NCBI GenBank assembly: GCA_024403855.1
Contig: JAKSRC010000002.1
Span: 62,001 to 126,000, forward strand
DNA length: 64,000 nt
Direction of reading: 5' to 3'
Source of the DNA: Saccharofermentans sp.
GTDB taxonomy: Bacteria; Bacillota; Clostridia; Saccharofermentanales; Saccharofermentanaceae
Under the pieces are notes generated by a model, which saw only the letters and a program-made list of their open reading frames with translations, made no database searches and was not told the origin of the DNA. Shown here piece after piece: positions 36,457 to 46,286 of this stretch. The translations under genes and the position numbers were made by a program. Position 1 is the first letter of the stretch, and each line of letters begins with the position of its first letter.

Positions 36457-39111
36457 TTATTTGCTCAAAACTTCAATTCTGTCTGAAATGTTTGCATACA
36501 TTTCTTCGTACTTAGCAAGCTTTGCTCTCTCCTGTTCAACAACTGCTGCAGGAGCCTTGCTTACGAATGACTCATTGGAAAGCTTGCCGTTAAGACGCTT
36601 GATCTCACCATTGAGTCTCTCCTTCTCTTTATCAAGTCTTTCGAGCTCCTTAGCGATATCGATAAGATCTTCCAAAGGAATGTAGATCTCGCCGCCACCA
36701 AAGACAGCTGTAACTGCAGTAGAAGGAATTCCGTCCTTAGTTGTTCTTGTCTCAAGGCTGCTTACAGAAGCGAGTCTTTCGAGGAAGCCGGCACCCATTG
36801 TAAACATGTTGGCGATCTTCTCGGACTGTGTAACAACAATAATATGAGCCTTGCGTGAAGGAGCAACATCCATATTCTTACGTACAGCACGAATACCTCT
36901 GATTGCATCGATCATTGTATTCATCATTTCAGCATCTTCGTTGCTGGACAAAATCTTATCAGCTTCAGGCCATTCAGAAACCATAATAGACTCGGCCTTA
37001 TTAGCTACAACAAGATTTGAGTAAACCTCTTCTGTGATGAAAGGCATGAAAGGATGCAAGAGTTTCATAGCTTCGCTCAATACGAAGTTAAGGAGATAGA
37101 TTGCATTATTTCTTGTCTGGCAAGCCTCATCGTAAAGTCTGCTCTTTGTAATCTCGATATACCAGTCGCAGAAGTTATCCCAGAGGAAGTCAACGATCTT
37201 GCTTAAAGCAACACCAAACTCATAATTATCAAGGTTGATAGTAACCTCAGAAATGAGATTATGAAGCTCTGTTAAGATCCACTTATCTTCTGTTGTAAAG
37301 ATTGACTCATCAACAAGATCAGGTGTGAAACTGTCGTCTGTATTCATGACAACGAATCTCATAGCATTCCAGATCTTGTTAGAAAGGTTACGACCCATGA
37401 GAATCTTATCTTCCTGGAATCTCTGGTCATTACCAGGAGCATTACCTGTAACAAGCGCAAATCTCAATGCATCTGCACCATTTGTAGCAATTACTTCGAG
37501 AGGATCGATACCATTGCCCAAAGACTTACTCATCTTTCTACCCTGAGAGTCTCTTACGAGGCCGTGAATAAGAACATCCTTGAACGGAATATCATCCATG
37601 TGTGCAAGACCTGCAACAATCATTCTGGATACCCAGAATGTGATGATGTCATAACCTGTTACAAGAGTATCTGTAGGATAGAACTTTGCAAGATCTTCAG
37701 TCTTTTCAGGCCAACCCAATGTAGAGAAAGGCCAAAGAGCTGATGAGAACCATGTATCAAGAGTATCAGGATCCTGACGCATCTCCTTACCGCACTTAGG
37801 GCAGTTGCATGAACTCTCCTTAGTTACGACGATCTCACCGCAATCATCACAATAGAATGCAGGAATTCTGTGACCCCACCAAAGCTGTCTTGAAATACAC
37901 CAGTCTCTGATATCTTCCATCCAGTTGAAGTAGTTCTTGGAGAATCTCTCAGGAACAAATCTGATGGAACCATCCTTTACGGCTTCAATTGCAGGCTTAG
38001 CAAGGCTTTCCATCTTAACGAACCACTGCAAAGATACACGAGGCTCAATTGTTGTACCGCATCTGTAGCATGTACCAACATTGTGTGAGTAGTCTTCAAT
38101 CTCTGTTAAGAAACCGCCTTCTTCCAAGTCCTTAACGATAGCTTCTCTTGCTTCATATCTGTCCATGCCGGCATACTTCGGATAATCCTCAGTAATCTTA
38201 GCATCAGCAGTAAGAACAGTGAGAACCTCAAGGCCATGACGCTGACCTACTTCAAAGTCGTTAGGATCGTGAGCAGGAGTAATCTTAACTGCACCTGTAC
38301 CGAATTCGATATCTACGTAATCATCTGCAATAACAGGAATCTTACGTCCAACAAGAGGAAGTACAAGCATCTTACCGACAACATCCTTGTATCTCTCATC
38401 CTTAGGGTTAACAGCAACTGCTGTATCGCCCAAAAGTGTTTCAGGTCTTGTTGTTGCAAGATCAATATAGCCTGTTCCATCTTCAAAAGGATATCTGAGA
38501 TGCCAGAAATGTCCAGCCTGGTCAGCATAGTCTACTTCTGCATTTGAGATGGATGTAAGGCAATGAGGGCACCAGTTGATAATTCTCTCGCCTCTATAGA
38601 TCAAGCCCTGATTATAGTACTTAACGAATACTTCCTTGACTGCCTCTGAACAACCTTCATCCATTGTGAAACGTTCTTTTGACCAGTCGCATGAAGAACC
38701 AATCTTCTTGAGCTGTTCAACGATTCTTCCACCGTACTGCTCTTTCCATGCCCAAGCTCTTTCAAGGAACTTGTCACGTCCAAGATCATCCTTTGTGAGG
38801 CCTTCTTTACGCATAGCTTCAACGATCTTAGCCTCTGTAGCAATTGACGCATGGTCTGTACCAGGAAGCCAGAGAGTCTCGTAGCCGGCCATTCTCTTAT
38901 ATCTTGTGAGGGTATCCTGCAATGTATTATCCAATGCGTGGCCCATGTGAAGCTGACCAGTAATGTTCGGCGGGGGCATAACAATAGAGAACTTCTTTCC
39001 CGTCTTTCCTGCCTTAGGCTGGAAATAGTTACTTGTCATCCACTTTGTATAAAGCCTTGCTTCGGCCTCATTAGGATCAAATGCTTTGTTGATTGAATCA
39101 ATTCTTGCCAT
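36457..39111 (-). CDS. valS: Valyl-tRNA synthetase
   Basis: It charges tRNA-Val and edits mischarged Thr. The 884-aa class I enzyme has HMGH in PPPNITGQLHMGHALDN (residues ~48-64), CP1 editing stretches (LATTRPETLLGDTAVAVN), a zinc knuckle (CDDCGEI, CPKCGKE), KMSKSLGN, and a C-terminal coiled coil of about 70 residues (LERLDKEKERLNGEI) that contacts the tRNA. Only 24 nt separate it from the ROK kinase upstream, so no T-box leader fits. Confidence 0.97.
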   Translation of the reverse strand: MARIDSINKAFDPNEAEARLYTKWMTSNYFQPKAGKTGKKFSIVMPPPNITGQLHMGHALDNTLQDTLTRYKRMAGYETLWLPGTDHASIATEAKIVEAMRKEGLTKDDLGRDKFLERAWAWKEQYGGRIVEQLKKIGSSCDWSKERFTMDEGCSEAVKEVFVKYYNQGLIYRGERIINWCPHCLTSISNAEVDYADQAGHFWHLRYPFEDGTGYIDLATTRPETLLGDTAVAVNPKDERYKDVVGKMLVLPLVGRKIPVIADDYVDIEFGTGAVKITPAHDPNDFEVGQRHGLEVLTVLTADAKITEDYPKYAGMDRYEAREAIVKDLEEGGFLTEIEDYSHNVGTCYRCGTTIEPRVSLQWFVKMESLAKPAIEAVKDGSIRFVPERFSKNYFNWMEDIRDWCISRQLWWGHRIPAFYCDDCGEIVVTKESSCNCPKCGKEMRQDPDTLDTWFSSALWPFSTLGWPEKTEDLAKFYPTDTLVTGYDIITFWVSRMIVAGLAHMDDIPFKDVLIHGLVRDSQGRKMSKSLGNGIDPLEVIATNGADALRFALVTGNAPGNDQRFQEDKILMGRNLSNKIWNAMRFVVMNTDDSFTPDLVDESIFTTEDKWILTELHNLISEVTINLDNYEFGVALSKIVDFLWDNFCDWYIEITKSRLYDEACQTRNNAIYLLNFVLSEAMKLLHPFMPFITEEVYSNLVVANKAESIMVSEWPEADKILSSNEDAEMMNTMIDAIRGIRAVRKNMDVAPSRKAHIIVVTQSEKIANMFTMGAGFLERLASVSSLETRTTKDGIPSTAVTAVFGGGEIYIPLEDLIDIAKELERLDKEKERLNGEIKRLNGKLSNESFVSKAPAAVVEQERAKLAKYEEMYANISDRIEVLSK

Positions 39112-39135
39112 AATTGTTCTGAAAACTCCTCTTAC

Positions 39136-40092
39136 TTACTTCTTTATCATCGAGAGAGCGCCATAGAGAATGGAATCATCCCCCAAAGCAGCTTTCTTAA
39201 AATCTACTGTGCTTCTGATAGAAGGCATACAATACTTATCTACTTCAGCCAGAATCTTCTGCATGAAGATATCACCAACTGCTTCGATAACACCACCACC
39301 ATATACAACAACATCAGGGCTAAAAGTATTAACCAGGTTGCCTGAAGCAATTGCAAGGTAATGACATGCACGGTTAACAGCTTCAATAGCTACTACATCA
39401 CCTTCAGCTAATGCATTCTTTAATGCCTTAGACTTGAAAACGCCATTAGTGACTGCTTCAGCCATAGCAGATGCTCTGCCTCTTGATACCTGCTGTCTGA
39501 TATATGAAGACATACCCTGCTTACTTGAGAAAGCTTCAAGGCATCCTCTCTGACCACAGTTGCACAAAGGTCCCTCAGGATCAAGGATAAGGTGACCATA
39601 TTCAGCTGCCTTAAACTTGTGTCCTGTATAAAGGTCACCATTGAGGATAAGGCCGCCTCCCATACCAGTTCCTACGAAAAGGCCTACGACATTCTTATAG
39701 CCCTTTGCAGCACCATACTTATACTCACCGAGAACGCCGACATTTACATCGTTACCAATGTAGAAAGGACATCCAAATTCATCTTCAATCGGCTTTCTGA
39801 TGTTGTAGTTCTTCCATGGAAGATTGGGTGAGAAAAGAACAACACCTGTCTCCTGGTTAATAACACCGGGAGCACCTGCTGCTATTGCATGAATGTCGCT
39901 CTTTTTGATTCCGGAGGCATTAATGAGCTCTTTGACCACGTTGATGATAACCTCTTCAACGTTTTCAGATGAATCTCCACCGGCCTTAGTTTTTTTCTTC
40001 AGCCTGTAAACAATTTCTTTTTTGGAATTAAACACGACGCCAAGCACCTTGGTTCCGCCGATATCCAGACAAAGATTATAAGATTCTGCCAT
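39136..40092 (-). CDS. ROK-family sugar kinase, probable glucokinase
   Basis: A 318-aa kinase phosphorylating a hexose, most likely glucose. It has the ATP-binding LDIGGTKVLGVVF (residues 9-21), GNDVNVGVLGEYKYGA with the catalytic Asp, and the ROK zinc motif (EYGHLILDP, then CNCGQRGCLEA). Gram-positive glucokinases look like this; other sugars are possible. A GGAGGAG ribosome binding site precedes the ATG. It lies between clpX and valS, which have unrelated roles. Confidence 0.85.
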   Translation of the reverse strand: MAESYNLCLDIGGTKVLGVVFNSKKEIVYRLKKKTKAGGDSSENVEEVIINVVKELINASGIKKSDIHAIAAGAPGVINQETGVVLFSPNLPWKNYNIRKPIEDEFGCPFYIGNDVNVGVLGEYKYGAAKGYKNVVGLFVGTGMGGGLILNGDLYTGHKFKAAEYGHLILDPEGPLCNCGQRGCLEAFSSKQGMSSYIRQQVSRGRASAMAEAVTNGVFKSKALKNALAEGDVVAIEAVNRACHYLAIASGNLVNTFSPDVVVYGGGVIEAVGDIFMQKILAEVDKYCMPSIRSTVDFKKAALGDDSILYGALSMIKK

Positions 40093-40128
40093 GACTCACT
40101 CCTCCTTCAAAACAATCTGTAATTTGTA

Positions 40129-41451
40129 TTAGCTGACACCTAATGCAGTGCCTGTCGTATCACCAACAGTCTTTCCGCTTGTACCATTCTTATAAATGAT
40201 TACAGGTGATTTACCGTCAACGATAGTCTCTTTCTTAATGATGCACTCCTTAACATCCTTCTCAGAAGGAATGTCGAACATAACGTTCCTCAATGCACCT
40301 TCAATGATAGATCTTAATCCTCTGGCACCGGTATTCTGTTCAATAGCCATGTCAGCGATCGCTCTGATTGCATCTTCTTCGAAAATAAGATCTACATCAT
40401 CCATCTTGAGCATCTTCTGATACTGCTTGATGATAGCGTTCTTAGGTTCAGTAAGTACTCTAACCAATGCATCAGAATCAAGCTTATCCAAAGCAACTGT
40501 AACAGGAAGACGGCCAATAAATTCAGGGATAAGACCGAACTTCATAAGGTCATCAGGCTTTGCATCGTGGAAATAGAAACCACTGTTACGATCCTTCTTG
40601 GACTGTACTTCTGCACCGAAACCATACTGCTTCTGTTCAACTCTCTGAGCGATAATCTCATCAAGACCGTCAAAAGCACCACCTACGATGAAAAGAATAT
40701 TGGTTGTATCAATCTTGATGCACTCTTCATTAGGATGCTTTCTACCGCCCTTAGGAGGTACATTAGCAATAGTACTTTCCAAAATCTTGAGAAGAGCCTG
40801 CTGAACACCCTCACCGCTAACGTCACGGGTAATAGAGACATTCTCAGATTTCTTCGTGATCTTATCGATCTCGTCAATATAAACGATACCGGACTGAGCA
40901 CGCTCAATATCGTAATCAGCAGCAATGATAAGCTTTAAGAGGATATTCTCAACGTCTTCACCGACATAACCTGCCTGAGTAAGGCTGGTAGCATCAGCAA
41001 CTGCAAAAGGAACATTAAGAATCTTTGCCAAAGTCTGAGCAAGGAGTGTCTTACCTGAACCGGTAGGTCCCAAAAGAAGGATATTACTCTTAGAAATCTC
41101 AGTATCATCTGTCGGAAGGTCAGAATAAACTCTCTTGTAGTGGTTATAAACAGCAACAGAAAGAGCGATCTTTGCTTCATCCTGACCGATAACATACCAG
41201 TCAAGCTTCTCTTTAATCTCATGAGGTGTAACAAGCTTCTTAGGCTTGATATTGCGCATCTTGCGCTTCTTATTGACCTTCTCTTCTTCAGCAACAATGC
41301 CGTAAGCTGTTCTTATGCAATCAATACAGATATAGCAATTGACGCCGGAAAAGAGTCTTGGAACCTCATATTCGGATTTACCGCAGAATGAACAAGTCAA
41401 GACTTCTCTTGAATCGCCGCCATTATAGTTGCCATTCTTCGAATTTGCCAT
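40129..41451 (-). CDS. clpX: ATP-dependent Clp protease unfoldase subunit ClpX
   Basis: A 440-aa AAA+ unfoldase that feeds substrates to ClpP. The N-terminal zinc domain uses C20, C23, C42 and C45; Walker A is GPTGSGKT (128-135), Walker [12 protein letters not shown], and the later FIGRLPV and [10 protein letters not shown] are typical. The C-terminus is slightly longer than usual and Thr/Gly-rich. No clpP or tig is nearby, although clpP-clpX is a frequent pair; here it precedes a ROK kinase. A good promoter lies at 41489-41516. Confidence 0.96.
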   Translation of the reverse strand: MANSKNGNYNGGDSREVLTCSFCGKSEYEVPRLFSGVNCYICIDCIRTAYGIVAEEEKVNKKRKMRNIKPKKLVTPHEIKEKLDWYVIGQDEAKIALSVAVYNHYKRVYSDLPTDDTEISKSNILLLGPTGSGKTLLAQTLAKILNVPFAVADATSLTQAGYVGEDVENILLKLIIAADYDIERAQSGIVYIDEIDKITKKSENVSITRDVSGEGVQQALLKILESTIANVPPKGGRKHPNEECIKIDTTNILFIVGGAFDGLDEIIAQRVEQKQYGFGAEVQSKKDRNSGFYFHDAKPDDLMKFGLIPEFIGRLPVTVALDKLDSDALVRVLTEPKNAIIKQYQKMLKMDDVDLIFEEDAIRAIADMAIEQNTGARGLRSIIEGALRNVMFDIPSEKDVKECIIKKETIVDGKSPVIIYKNGTSGKTVGDTTGTALGVS

Positions 41452-41488
41452 TAAAAGTCTCCCAAAAATCGATATTTTTAGTCATGAT

Positions 41489-41516
41489 ATTTTATCACTA
41501 CCTGCCATTTTAACAA
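41489..41516 (-). promoter_or_regulatory. Candidate clpX promoter
   Basis: On the minus strand TTGTTA (41511-41516), 16 nt, TAAAAT (41489-41494). The surrounding DNA contains a partial inverted repeat (CCATTTT near 41505 with AAAATGG near 41540) in an AT-rich stretch that may also help end the dtd transcript. Confidence 0.45.
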
Positions 41517-41578
41517 ATAATAAATATATAAATATTTCAAAATGGTGATAATTTGGGACTAATACGGCAAAAACGGGA

Positions 41579-42025
41579 TTAAATGTCCTCTGAATCAAGG
41601 ATTACAGTAAACGGACCGTTATTTATAAGGCTGACCTTCATATCTGCACCAAATACGCCAAGGCCAAGCTTCTTTACCTGCGGTCTTATAGAATCAGCAA
41701 CATAGTTATAGAGTTCTTCAGCTCTTTGAGGTCCCATACTGTTTGTAAATGATGGTCTGTTGCCGTGCCTGCAGTCCGCATACAAAGTGAATTGTGAGAC
41801 TAAAAGCATCTCGCCTTCTACGTCAGCAAGGCTCAAATTTGTTTTGCCGTTACTGTCAGAGAAAATACGCATCTTAAGAAGCTTTGCAATCATCTTATCT
41901 GCAACAGCTTCATCGTCTTCCTTGCCAATACCGACAAGAACAAGCATTCCTTTTCCAATTGAGGAAACACGCTCACCATCTATATCAACTGACGCCTGAT
42001 TTACAACCTGAATCAAAAATCTCAT
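41579..42025 (-). CDS. dtd: D-aminoacyl-tRNA deacylase
   Basis: It hydrolyses D-amino acids from mischarged tRNA. The 148-aa protein has both DTD motifs: [17 protein letters not shown] near residue 77 and the Gly-cisPro motif in [11 protein letters not shown] near the C-terminus (GPFT rather than the more frequent GPVT). It lies 3 nt after a lipoprotein gene and is last before the clpX promoter region. Confidence 0.95.
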   Translation of the reverse strand: MRFLIQVVNQASVDIDGERVSSIGKGMLVLVGIGKEDDEAVADKMIAKLLKMRIFSDSNGKTNLSLADVEGEMLLVSQFTLYADCRHGNRPSFTNSMGPQRAEELYNYVADSIRPQVKKLGLGVFGADMKVSLINNGPFTVILDSEDI

Positions 42026-42028
42026 ATA

Positions 42029-42565
42029 TCAAAACTCCACATCATTACACAGACGGGAAAAATACCACAATCCATTCTGTTCATAGACTTCAAAATATAA
42101 ATTGTTGATACTGCTGCCCTTTTCATCCATAAACTGAACCTGGATTTTCTGAATTCTTATCTCTCCGATATCTCCATATTCACAACCTACTGTTCTGCAG
42201 ATATTTGATCTCATAGTAGCTACATCATATCCATTCTCAACAGAACAAACCTTGTAATCAGAGGCAACTGAACCCATGAAAGTCTCTTCAACCATCATGT
42301 AATTCTTAAAAACCTCATAGAAGTTATCTCCATAAGAATCATTAAAAGATTCTACATAACCTTCAGGAAAGCAGTTGGTAAACAACACTTCATCATTGGT
42401 GAAAAGCGACTCGAAAAATCCGCGCGCAAGATATGTACTGTCAGTATTAAGCTGCGCAACAGTTACAAGTTCAGCCGGTTTAAATGTTTCTGACTTACCG
42501 GAACATCCTGTGAAAGCAAATGTCATGAACACCAAAGCAATAAATGCTGAAAGCAACTTACGCAT
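42029..42565 (-). CDS. Small lipoprotein of unknown function
   Basis: A 178-aa protein with a signal peptide and lipobox FAFTGC (Cys21). The rest is a compact alpha/beta domain (LARGFFESLFTNDEVLFTNC, later GEIRIQKIQVQFMDE and LYFEVYEQNGLWYFS) resembling NTF2-like or DUF lipoproteins of Clostridia; I cannot name the family. It contains several Cys residues besides the lipid-modified one. It starts inside the rarA end (8-nt overlap) with GGAG upstream, so it is translationally linked to rarA. Confidence 0.75.
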   Translation of the reverse strand: MRKLLSAFIALVFMTFAFTGCSGKSETFKPAELVTVAQLNTDSTYLARGFFESLFTNDEVLFTNCFPEGYVESFNDSYGDNFYEVFKNYMMVEETFMGSVASDYKVCSVENGYDVATMRSNICRTVGCEYGDIGEIRIQKIQVQFMDEKGSSINNLYFEVYEQNGLWYFSRLCNDVEF

Positions 42566-43871
42566 TATTATTTTTCTCCTGTTCAGTTATCTTCTTAACA
42601 TAATCAAGATATTCAGAAACCTTACGTTCATATCCGATATCTGTAGGTTCATAATACTTTTTGCCAAGTGTCTTATCCGTCATGTATTGCTGATATGTAA
42701 CATGTCCCGGGAAATCGTGGGGATATTTATATCCGACATGATAGCCCAAATCTTCCATACCCTTTGCAGGAGCATTTCTCAAATGCATCGGGACAACACC
42801 GGTGTCTGTGTTGTTAACATCATTAAGTGCAGCATCAATAGCAAGATATGACGCGTTAGATTTAGGCGAAGAGGCCACTGTAATAGCTGCTTCAGCCAAA
42901 GGAATCCTTGCTTCCGGCATTCCCACTGCCCTTGCGCATTCATATGCAGCTACAGCAATAAGAAGAGCATTGGGATTTGCCATACCGACATCTTCGGCAG
43001 CACATATCATTATTCGTCTGGCAAGGAACTCAATATCTTCACCGGCTGCTAAAGCACGAGCAAGATAAAGGACTGTTGCATTAGGATCAGAACCTCTCAT
43101 GGACTTAATCATGGCACTGATATTGTCATAATGATATTCACCGTCCTTATCGAAAAGAACAGTCTTGGTCTGAATGCACTCTTTCATTACGTCATCAGTA
43201 ATGACAATGGAGCCATCAGCTGAAGGCGGAGTAGTAATAATTGCCAGTTCTATGCTGTTCAAAGCAGATCTGGCATCACCATTAGAAGTCTCAGAAATCT
43301 TAACAAGGGTCTCATCTGAGATCCTTATATCCATTGTTCCAAAGCCTCTTTCTTTATCGCTAATAGCATTCTTGAGGATCTTGACGATATCCTTAGCTTC
43401 CAAAGGCTTCAGCTGGCATACAGTAGATCTTGAAACAAGAGCCTTGTTTACTTCGAAAAATGGATTCTCAGTCGTAGCACCGATAAGAATAACAGTACCA
43501 TCCTCAACGAATGGCAAAAGAGCATCCTGCTGAAGCTTATTAAATCTGTGAATCTCATCAATGAAAAGGACAGTTTTACGTCCTTCGGAAAGGAGCGGAT
43601 TAGAAGCGTCTGCGACTATCTTCTTAATATCTGAAACTCCCGCAGTAACAGCATTTAATGGTTCGAAACGCGAACTCGTAGAGTTTGCAATTACACGAGC
43701 CAGAGCTGTTTTTCCAACTCCGGGCGGCCCAAACAAAATGATCGAAGACAGACGGTCTGCCTCGATCATTCGTCTTAACATTTTTCCTTTACCGATAATA
43801 TGCTCCTGACCTGCATACTCATCCAAAGTCTGCGGGGACATTCTGTATGCTAATGGTCTACTATTGTCCAT
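42558..43871 (-). CDS. rarA: Replication-associated recombination protein A (MgsA/RarA) ATPase
   Basis: A 437-aa AAA+ protein of the clamp-loader clade, acting at stalled forks. It begins PLAYRMSPQTLDEYAGQEHI, has Walker A FGPPGVGKTALA (~47-58), Walker B VLFIDEIHRFNKLQQDALLP, and sensor 1 LIGATTENPFFEVN. The C-terminal tetramerisation domain carries DVGMANPNALLIAVAAYE and the late YKYPHDFPGHVTYQQY. The only odd point is the downstream overlapping lipoprotein gene. Confidence 0.95.
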   Translation of the reverse strand: MDNSRPLAYRMSPQTLDEYAGQEHIIGKGKMLRRMIEADRLSSIILFGPPGVGKTALARVIANSTSSRFEPLNAVTAGVSDIKKIVADASNPLLSEGRKTVLFIDEIHRFNKLQQDALLPFVEDGTVILIGATTENPFFEVNKALVSRSTVCQLKPLEAKDIVKILKNAISDKERGFGTMDIRISDETLVKISETSNGDARSALNSIELAIITTPPSADGSIVITDDVMKECIQTKTVLFDKDGEYHYDNISAMIKSMRGSDPNATVLYLARALAAGEDIEFLARRIMICAAEDVGMANPNALLIAVAAYECARAVGMPEARIPLAEAAITVASSPKSNASYLAIDAALNDVNNTDTGVVPMHLRNAPAKGMEDLGYHVGYKYPHDFPGHVTYQQYMTDKTLGKKYYEPTDIGYERKVSEYLDYVKKITEQEKNNNA

Positions 43872-43903
43872 AGGTCAGGGCATCAAGCTATCAGGCTTGG
43901 TAA

Positions 43904-45145
43904 TCAATTAAAATCGGGATAAACAGGATACTTATCAGTAAGAGCCTGAACTCTCTTGATAGCTTCTTCCTTCTTGTTATCGTAGTCCAAAACGCAGTCA
44001 GCAATGATGTCTGCGAGTTCTCTACAATCATCCTCGTTAAAGCCTCTTGCTGTAACAGCAGGTGTACCGATACGAACACCGGATGTAACTGTCGGCTTCT
44101 CAGGATCGAAAGGAATTGTATTCTTGTTTGCTGTGATATTTACATCATCCAAACGCTCCTGGAGCATAGCACCAGTTACGCCTGTACCTCTGAGGTCAAT
44201 GAGCATAAGGTGGTTATCTGTACCACCGGAAACAAGGTTAACGCCTCTAGCAAGGAGTGTCTCACTCATAGCCTTAGCATTCTTAACGATGTTCTCAGCA
44301 TACTGTCTGAACTCAGGTGAAAGAGCTTCCTTGAAAGCAACAGCCTTTGCAGCGATGATGTGCATCAAAGGACCACCCTGCTGGCCAGGGAATACAGCAG
44401 AATTAATCTTCTTAGCGTATTCTTCCTTGCACATAATGATACCGCCACGAGGTCCTCTCAATGTCTTGTGAGTTGTTGTTGTAACGAAATCTGCGTACGG
44501 AACCGGATTCGGGTGAAGACCTGCAGCAACAAGACCTGCAATGTGAGCCATATCAACGAAGAGGTATGCGCCTACTTCGTCAGCAATCTCTCTGAACTTC
44601 TTGAAATCGATGATTCTAGGATATGCAGAAGCACCAGCTACGATTACCTTAGGCTTGCACTCGAGAGCCTTAGCTCTGATTGCCTCATAATCGAGAACCT
44701 GTGTCTTCTCATCAACCTGATAGAACTCAGAATGATATGTTCTACCGGAAACGTTGATCTTCATACCGTGTGTAAGGTGACCACCGTGAGAGAGGTCAAG
44801 ACCAAGGATAGTATCACCGGGCTCAAGAATAGCAAAGTAAACTGCTGTATTAGCCTGAGCGCCTGAGTGAGGCTGAACGTTAACATGCTCAGCACCGAAA
44901 AGCTGCTTTGCTCTGTCGATAGCGAGCTGCTCAACGATATCTACATACTCACATCCACCGTAATAACGCTTTCCCGGATAACCTTCAGCATACTTGTTTG
45001 TTAAAGGTGAACCTGCTGCCTCAAGAACAGCTTCGGAAACCATATTCTCTGATGCAATAAGCTCAATCTTATTTCTCTGACGTCCAATCTCCTGCATAAT
45101 TGCGGAGTAAACTTCAGAATCCTGGGCCTTGATGTGGTCGTACAT
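43904..45145 (-). CDS. glyA: Serine hydroxymethyltransferase
   Basis: A PLP enzyme that converts serine and THF to glycine and methylene-THF, supplying ThyA and purine synthesis. The 413-aa protein has the PLP lysine K227 in [15 protein letters not shown]-terminal [26 protein letters not shown] and [14 protein letters not shown]. An AAGGAGG precedes the ATG. Promoter at 45190-45217. No riboswitch-sized leader is present. Followed by rarA at 32 nt. Confidence 0.97.
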   Translation of the reverse strand: MYDHIKAQDSEVYSAIMQEIGRQRNKIELIASENMVSEAVLEAAGSPLTNKYAEGYPGKRYYGGCEYVDIVEQLAIDRAKQLFGAEHVNVQPHSGAQANTAVYFAILEPGDTILGLDLSHGGHLTHGMKINVSGRTYHSEFYQVDEKTQVLDYEAIRAKALECKPKVIVAGASAYPRIIDFKKFREIADEVGAYLFVDMAHIAGLVAAGLHPNPVPYADFVTTTTHKTLRGPRGGIIMCKEEYAKKINSAVFPGQQGGPLMHIIAAKAVAFKEALSPEFRQYAENIVKNAKAMSETLLARGVNLVSGGTDNHLMLIDLRGTGVTGAMLQERLDDVNITANKNTIPFDPEKPTVTSGVRIGTPAVTARGFNEDDCRELADIIADCVLDYDNKKEEAIKRVQALTDKYPVYPDFN

Positions 45146-45189
45146 ATATCAAAATCCTCCTTGGACCTTAAAATCACGCATAATATATT

Positions 45190-45217
45190 ATTATAAGAGC
45201 TTGTATCAATCAAGCAA
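45190..45217 (-). promoter_or_regulatory. Candidate glyA promoter
   Basis: On the minus strand TTGCTT (45212-45217), 16 nt, TATAAT (45190-45195). The start would be near 45183, 38 nt before the glyA ATG. Confidence 0.55.
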
Positions 45218-45239
45218 AAAATCGTTAAGGAAAATTGAC

Positions 45240-46268
45240 TTAAAGCTTGTAAATCTCGTCAGCTGAAGGTGCCGGCATAGGTCTTGCAACGCCGTCAAGT
45301 CCAATAGTTTTAGCGCCTTCGCTATTTTCAGTGAACTCACCGATTACCGTTGCTTTAATTCCTACTGCGGCAAGTGCATCGATAACTTTGTCCGCTTCTC
45401 GGGATGCAATCATAAGCGCTCCGGATGAAATAAGCCTGAACGGGTCAAGTTCCAACGCCTCGCAAATAGCCTTAGAGCAGTCAGTAAAAGGAACGAGTCT
45501 CTGATCAAGCGTTACACCGGTTTTTGAGAAATCTGCCATCTCGAAAGCAGCACCTTCTACACCGCCTTCTGTAACATCATGCATGAGATTAACGCAGGAT
45601 CTCATAAATCCGTCTTCTCTGAGTTCGCATGTATCAGAAGCCAAAGTTCCTAAAACAGTACCTTCTTTTACAACCGAGATCAATTCGTTATAAGTCTTTG
45701 CTTCCGCGATAAATTCTGCCGGAATCTTGCCTTCAAGTCTGTCACTATGTTCATTAGCAGCAATAAAGCTTCCCTCAATAGCTGCGCTTTTAGTGATAAT
45801 GAGCTTATCACCGGGCATTGCGTGTCCAAGAGGTACAGCACTGCCCTTCTCGACTACGCCGAACGCAGTGGAAATAACTACAAATCTATTTACACAATCA
45901 GAAACTTCTGTATGACCTCCGACAATATCCACACCAAGCTTCTTTGCTTCACGGCTTGCCTGATCAACAATGGATACTATCTCTTCTTCAGTAGCTGAAG
46001 GTGGAGCAATAATTACTATGAGAATACCAGTCGGCTTAACGCCACAGGCAGCTATGTCATTACAAGATACGTGAATGGCAAGTGTACCGGACTCTTTACC
46101 ACCTGCTGTAATAGGATCAGATGATGTAACAAGAAGATTCTCACCTGTTTTAAGCCATGCACAATCAGCACCAATACCGGCACCTGACAGTGTGTTACTG
46201 GATAACTGAGGCAATCTCGATAAAACAAGAGATTCCAACTGTTCGTCTGTAAGCTTACCTATTCTCAA
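45240..46268 (-). CDS. PurM/AIR synthase-like ATP-binding protein
   Basis: A 342-aa member of the PurM-ThiL-SelD-HypE superfamily of ATP-dependent enzymes. The N-terminal half has GIGADCAWL, the metal-phosphate-binding SSDPITAG and VSCNDIAACGVKP; the C-terminal half has DVTEGGVEGAA and LISSGALMIAS. It lacks the C-terminal Cys tail of HypE and the Cys/Sec loop of SelD. It follows nifS-like and thiI genes (18 nt after thiI), hinting at a sulfur-transfer or cofactor role, but the reaction is unknown. TTG start at 46268, with GGAG upstream. Confidence 0.75.
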   Translation of the reverse strand: MRIGKLTDEQLESLVLSRLPQLSSNTLSGAGIGADCAWLKTGENLLVTSSDPITAGGKESGTLAIHVSCNDIAACGVKPTGILIVIIAPPSATEEEIVSIVDQASREAKKLGVDIVGGHTEVSDCVNRFVVISTAFGVVEKGSAVPLGHAMPGDKLIITKSAAIEGSFIAANEHSDRLEGKIPAEFIAEAKTYNELISVVKEGTVLGTLASDTCELREDGFMRSCVNLMHDVTEGGVEGAAFEMADFSKTGVTLDQRLVPFTDCSKAICEALELDPFRLISSGALMIASREADKVIDALAAVGIKATVIGEFTENSEGAKTIGLDGVARPMPAPSADEIYKL

Positions 46269-46286
46269 ATCTTTCTCCTCAAAGCA

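Noticed and set aside
45240..46268. HypE (hydrogenase maturation) call for the PurM-like protein
   Set aside because: The C-terminal Cys tail required for thiocyanate formation in HypE is absent and no hydrogenase maturation gene is nearby.
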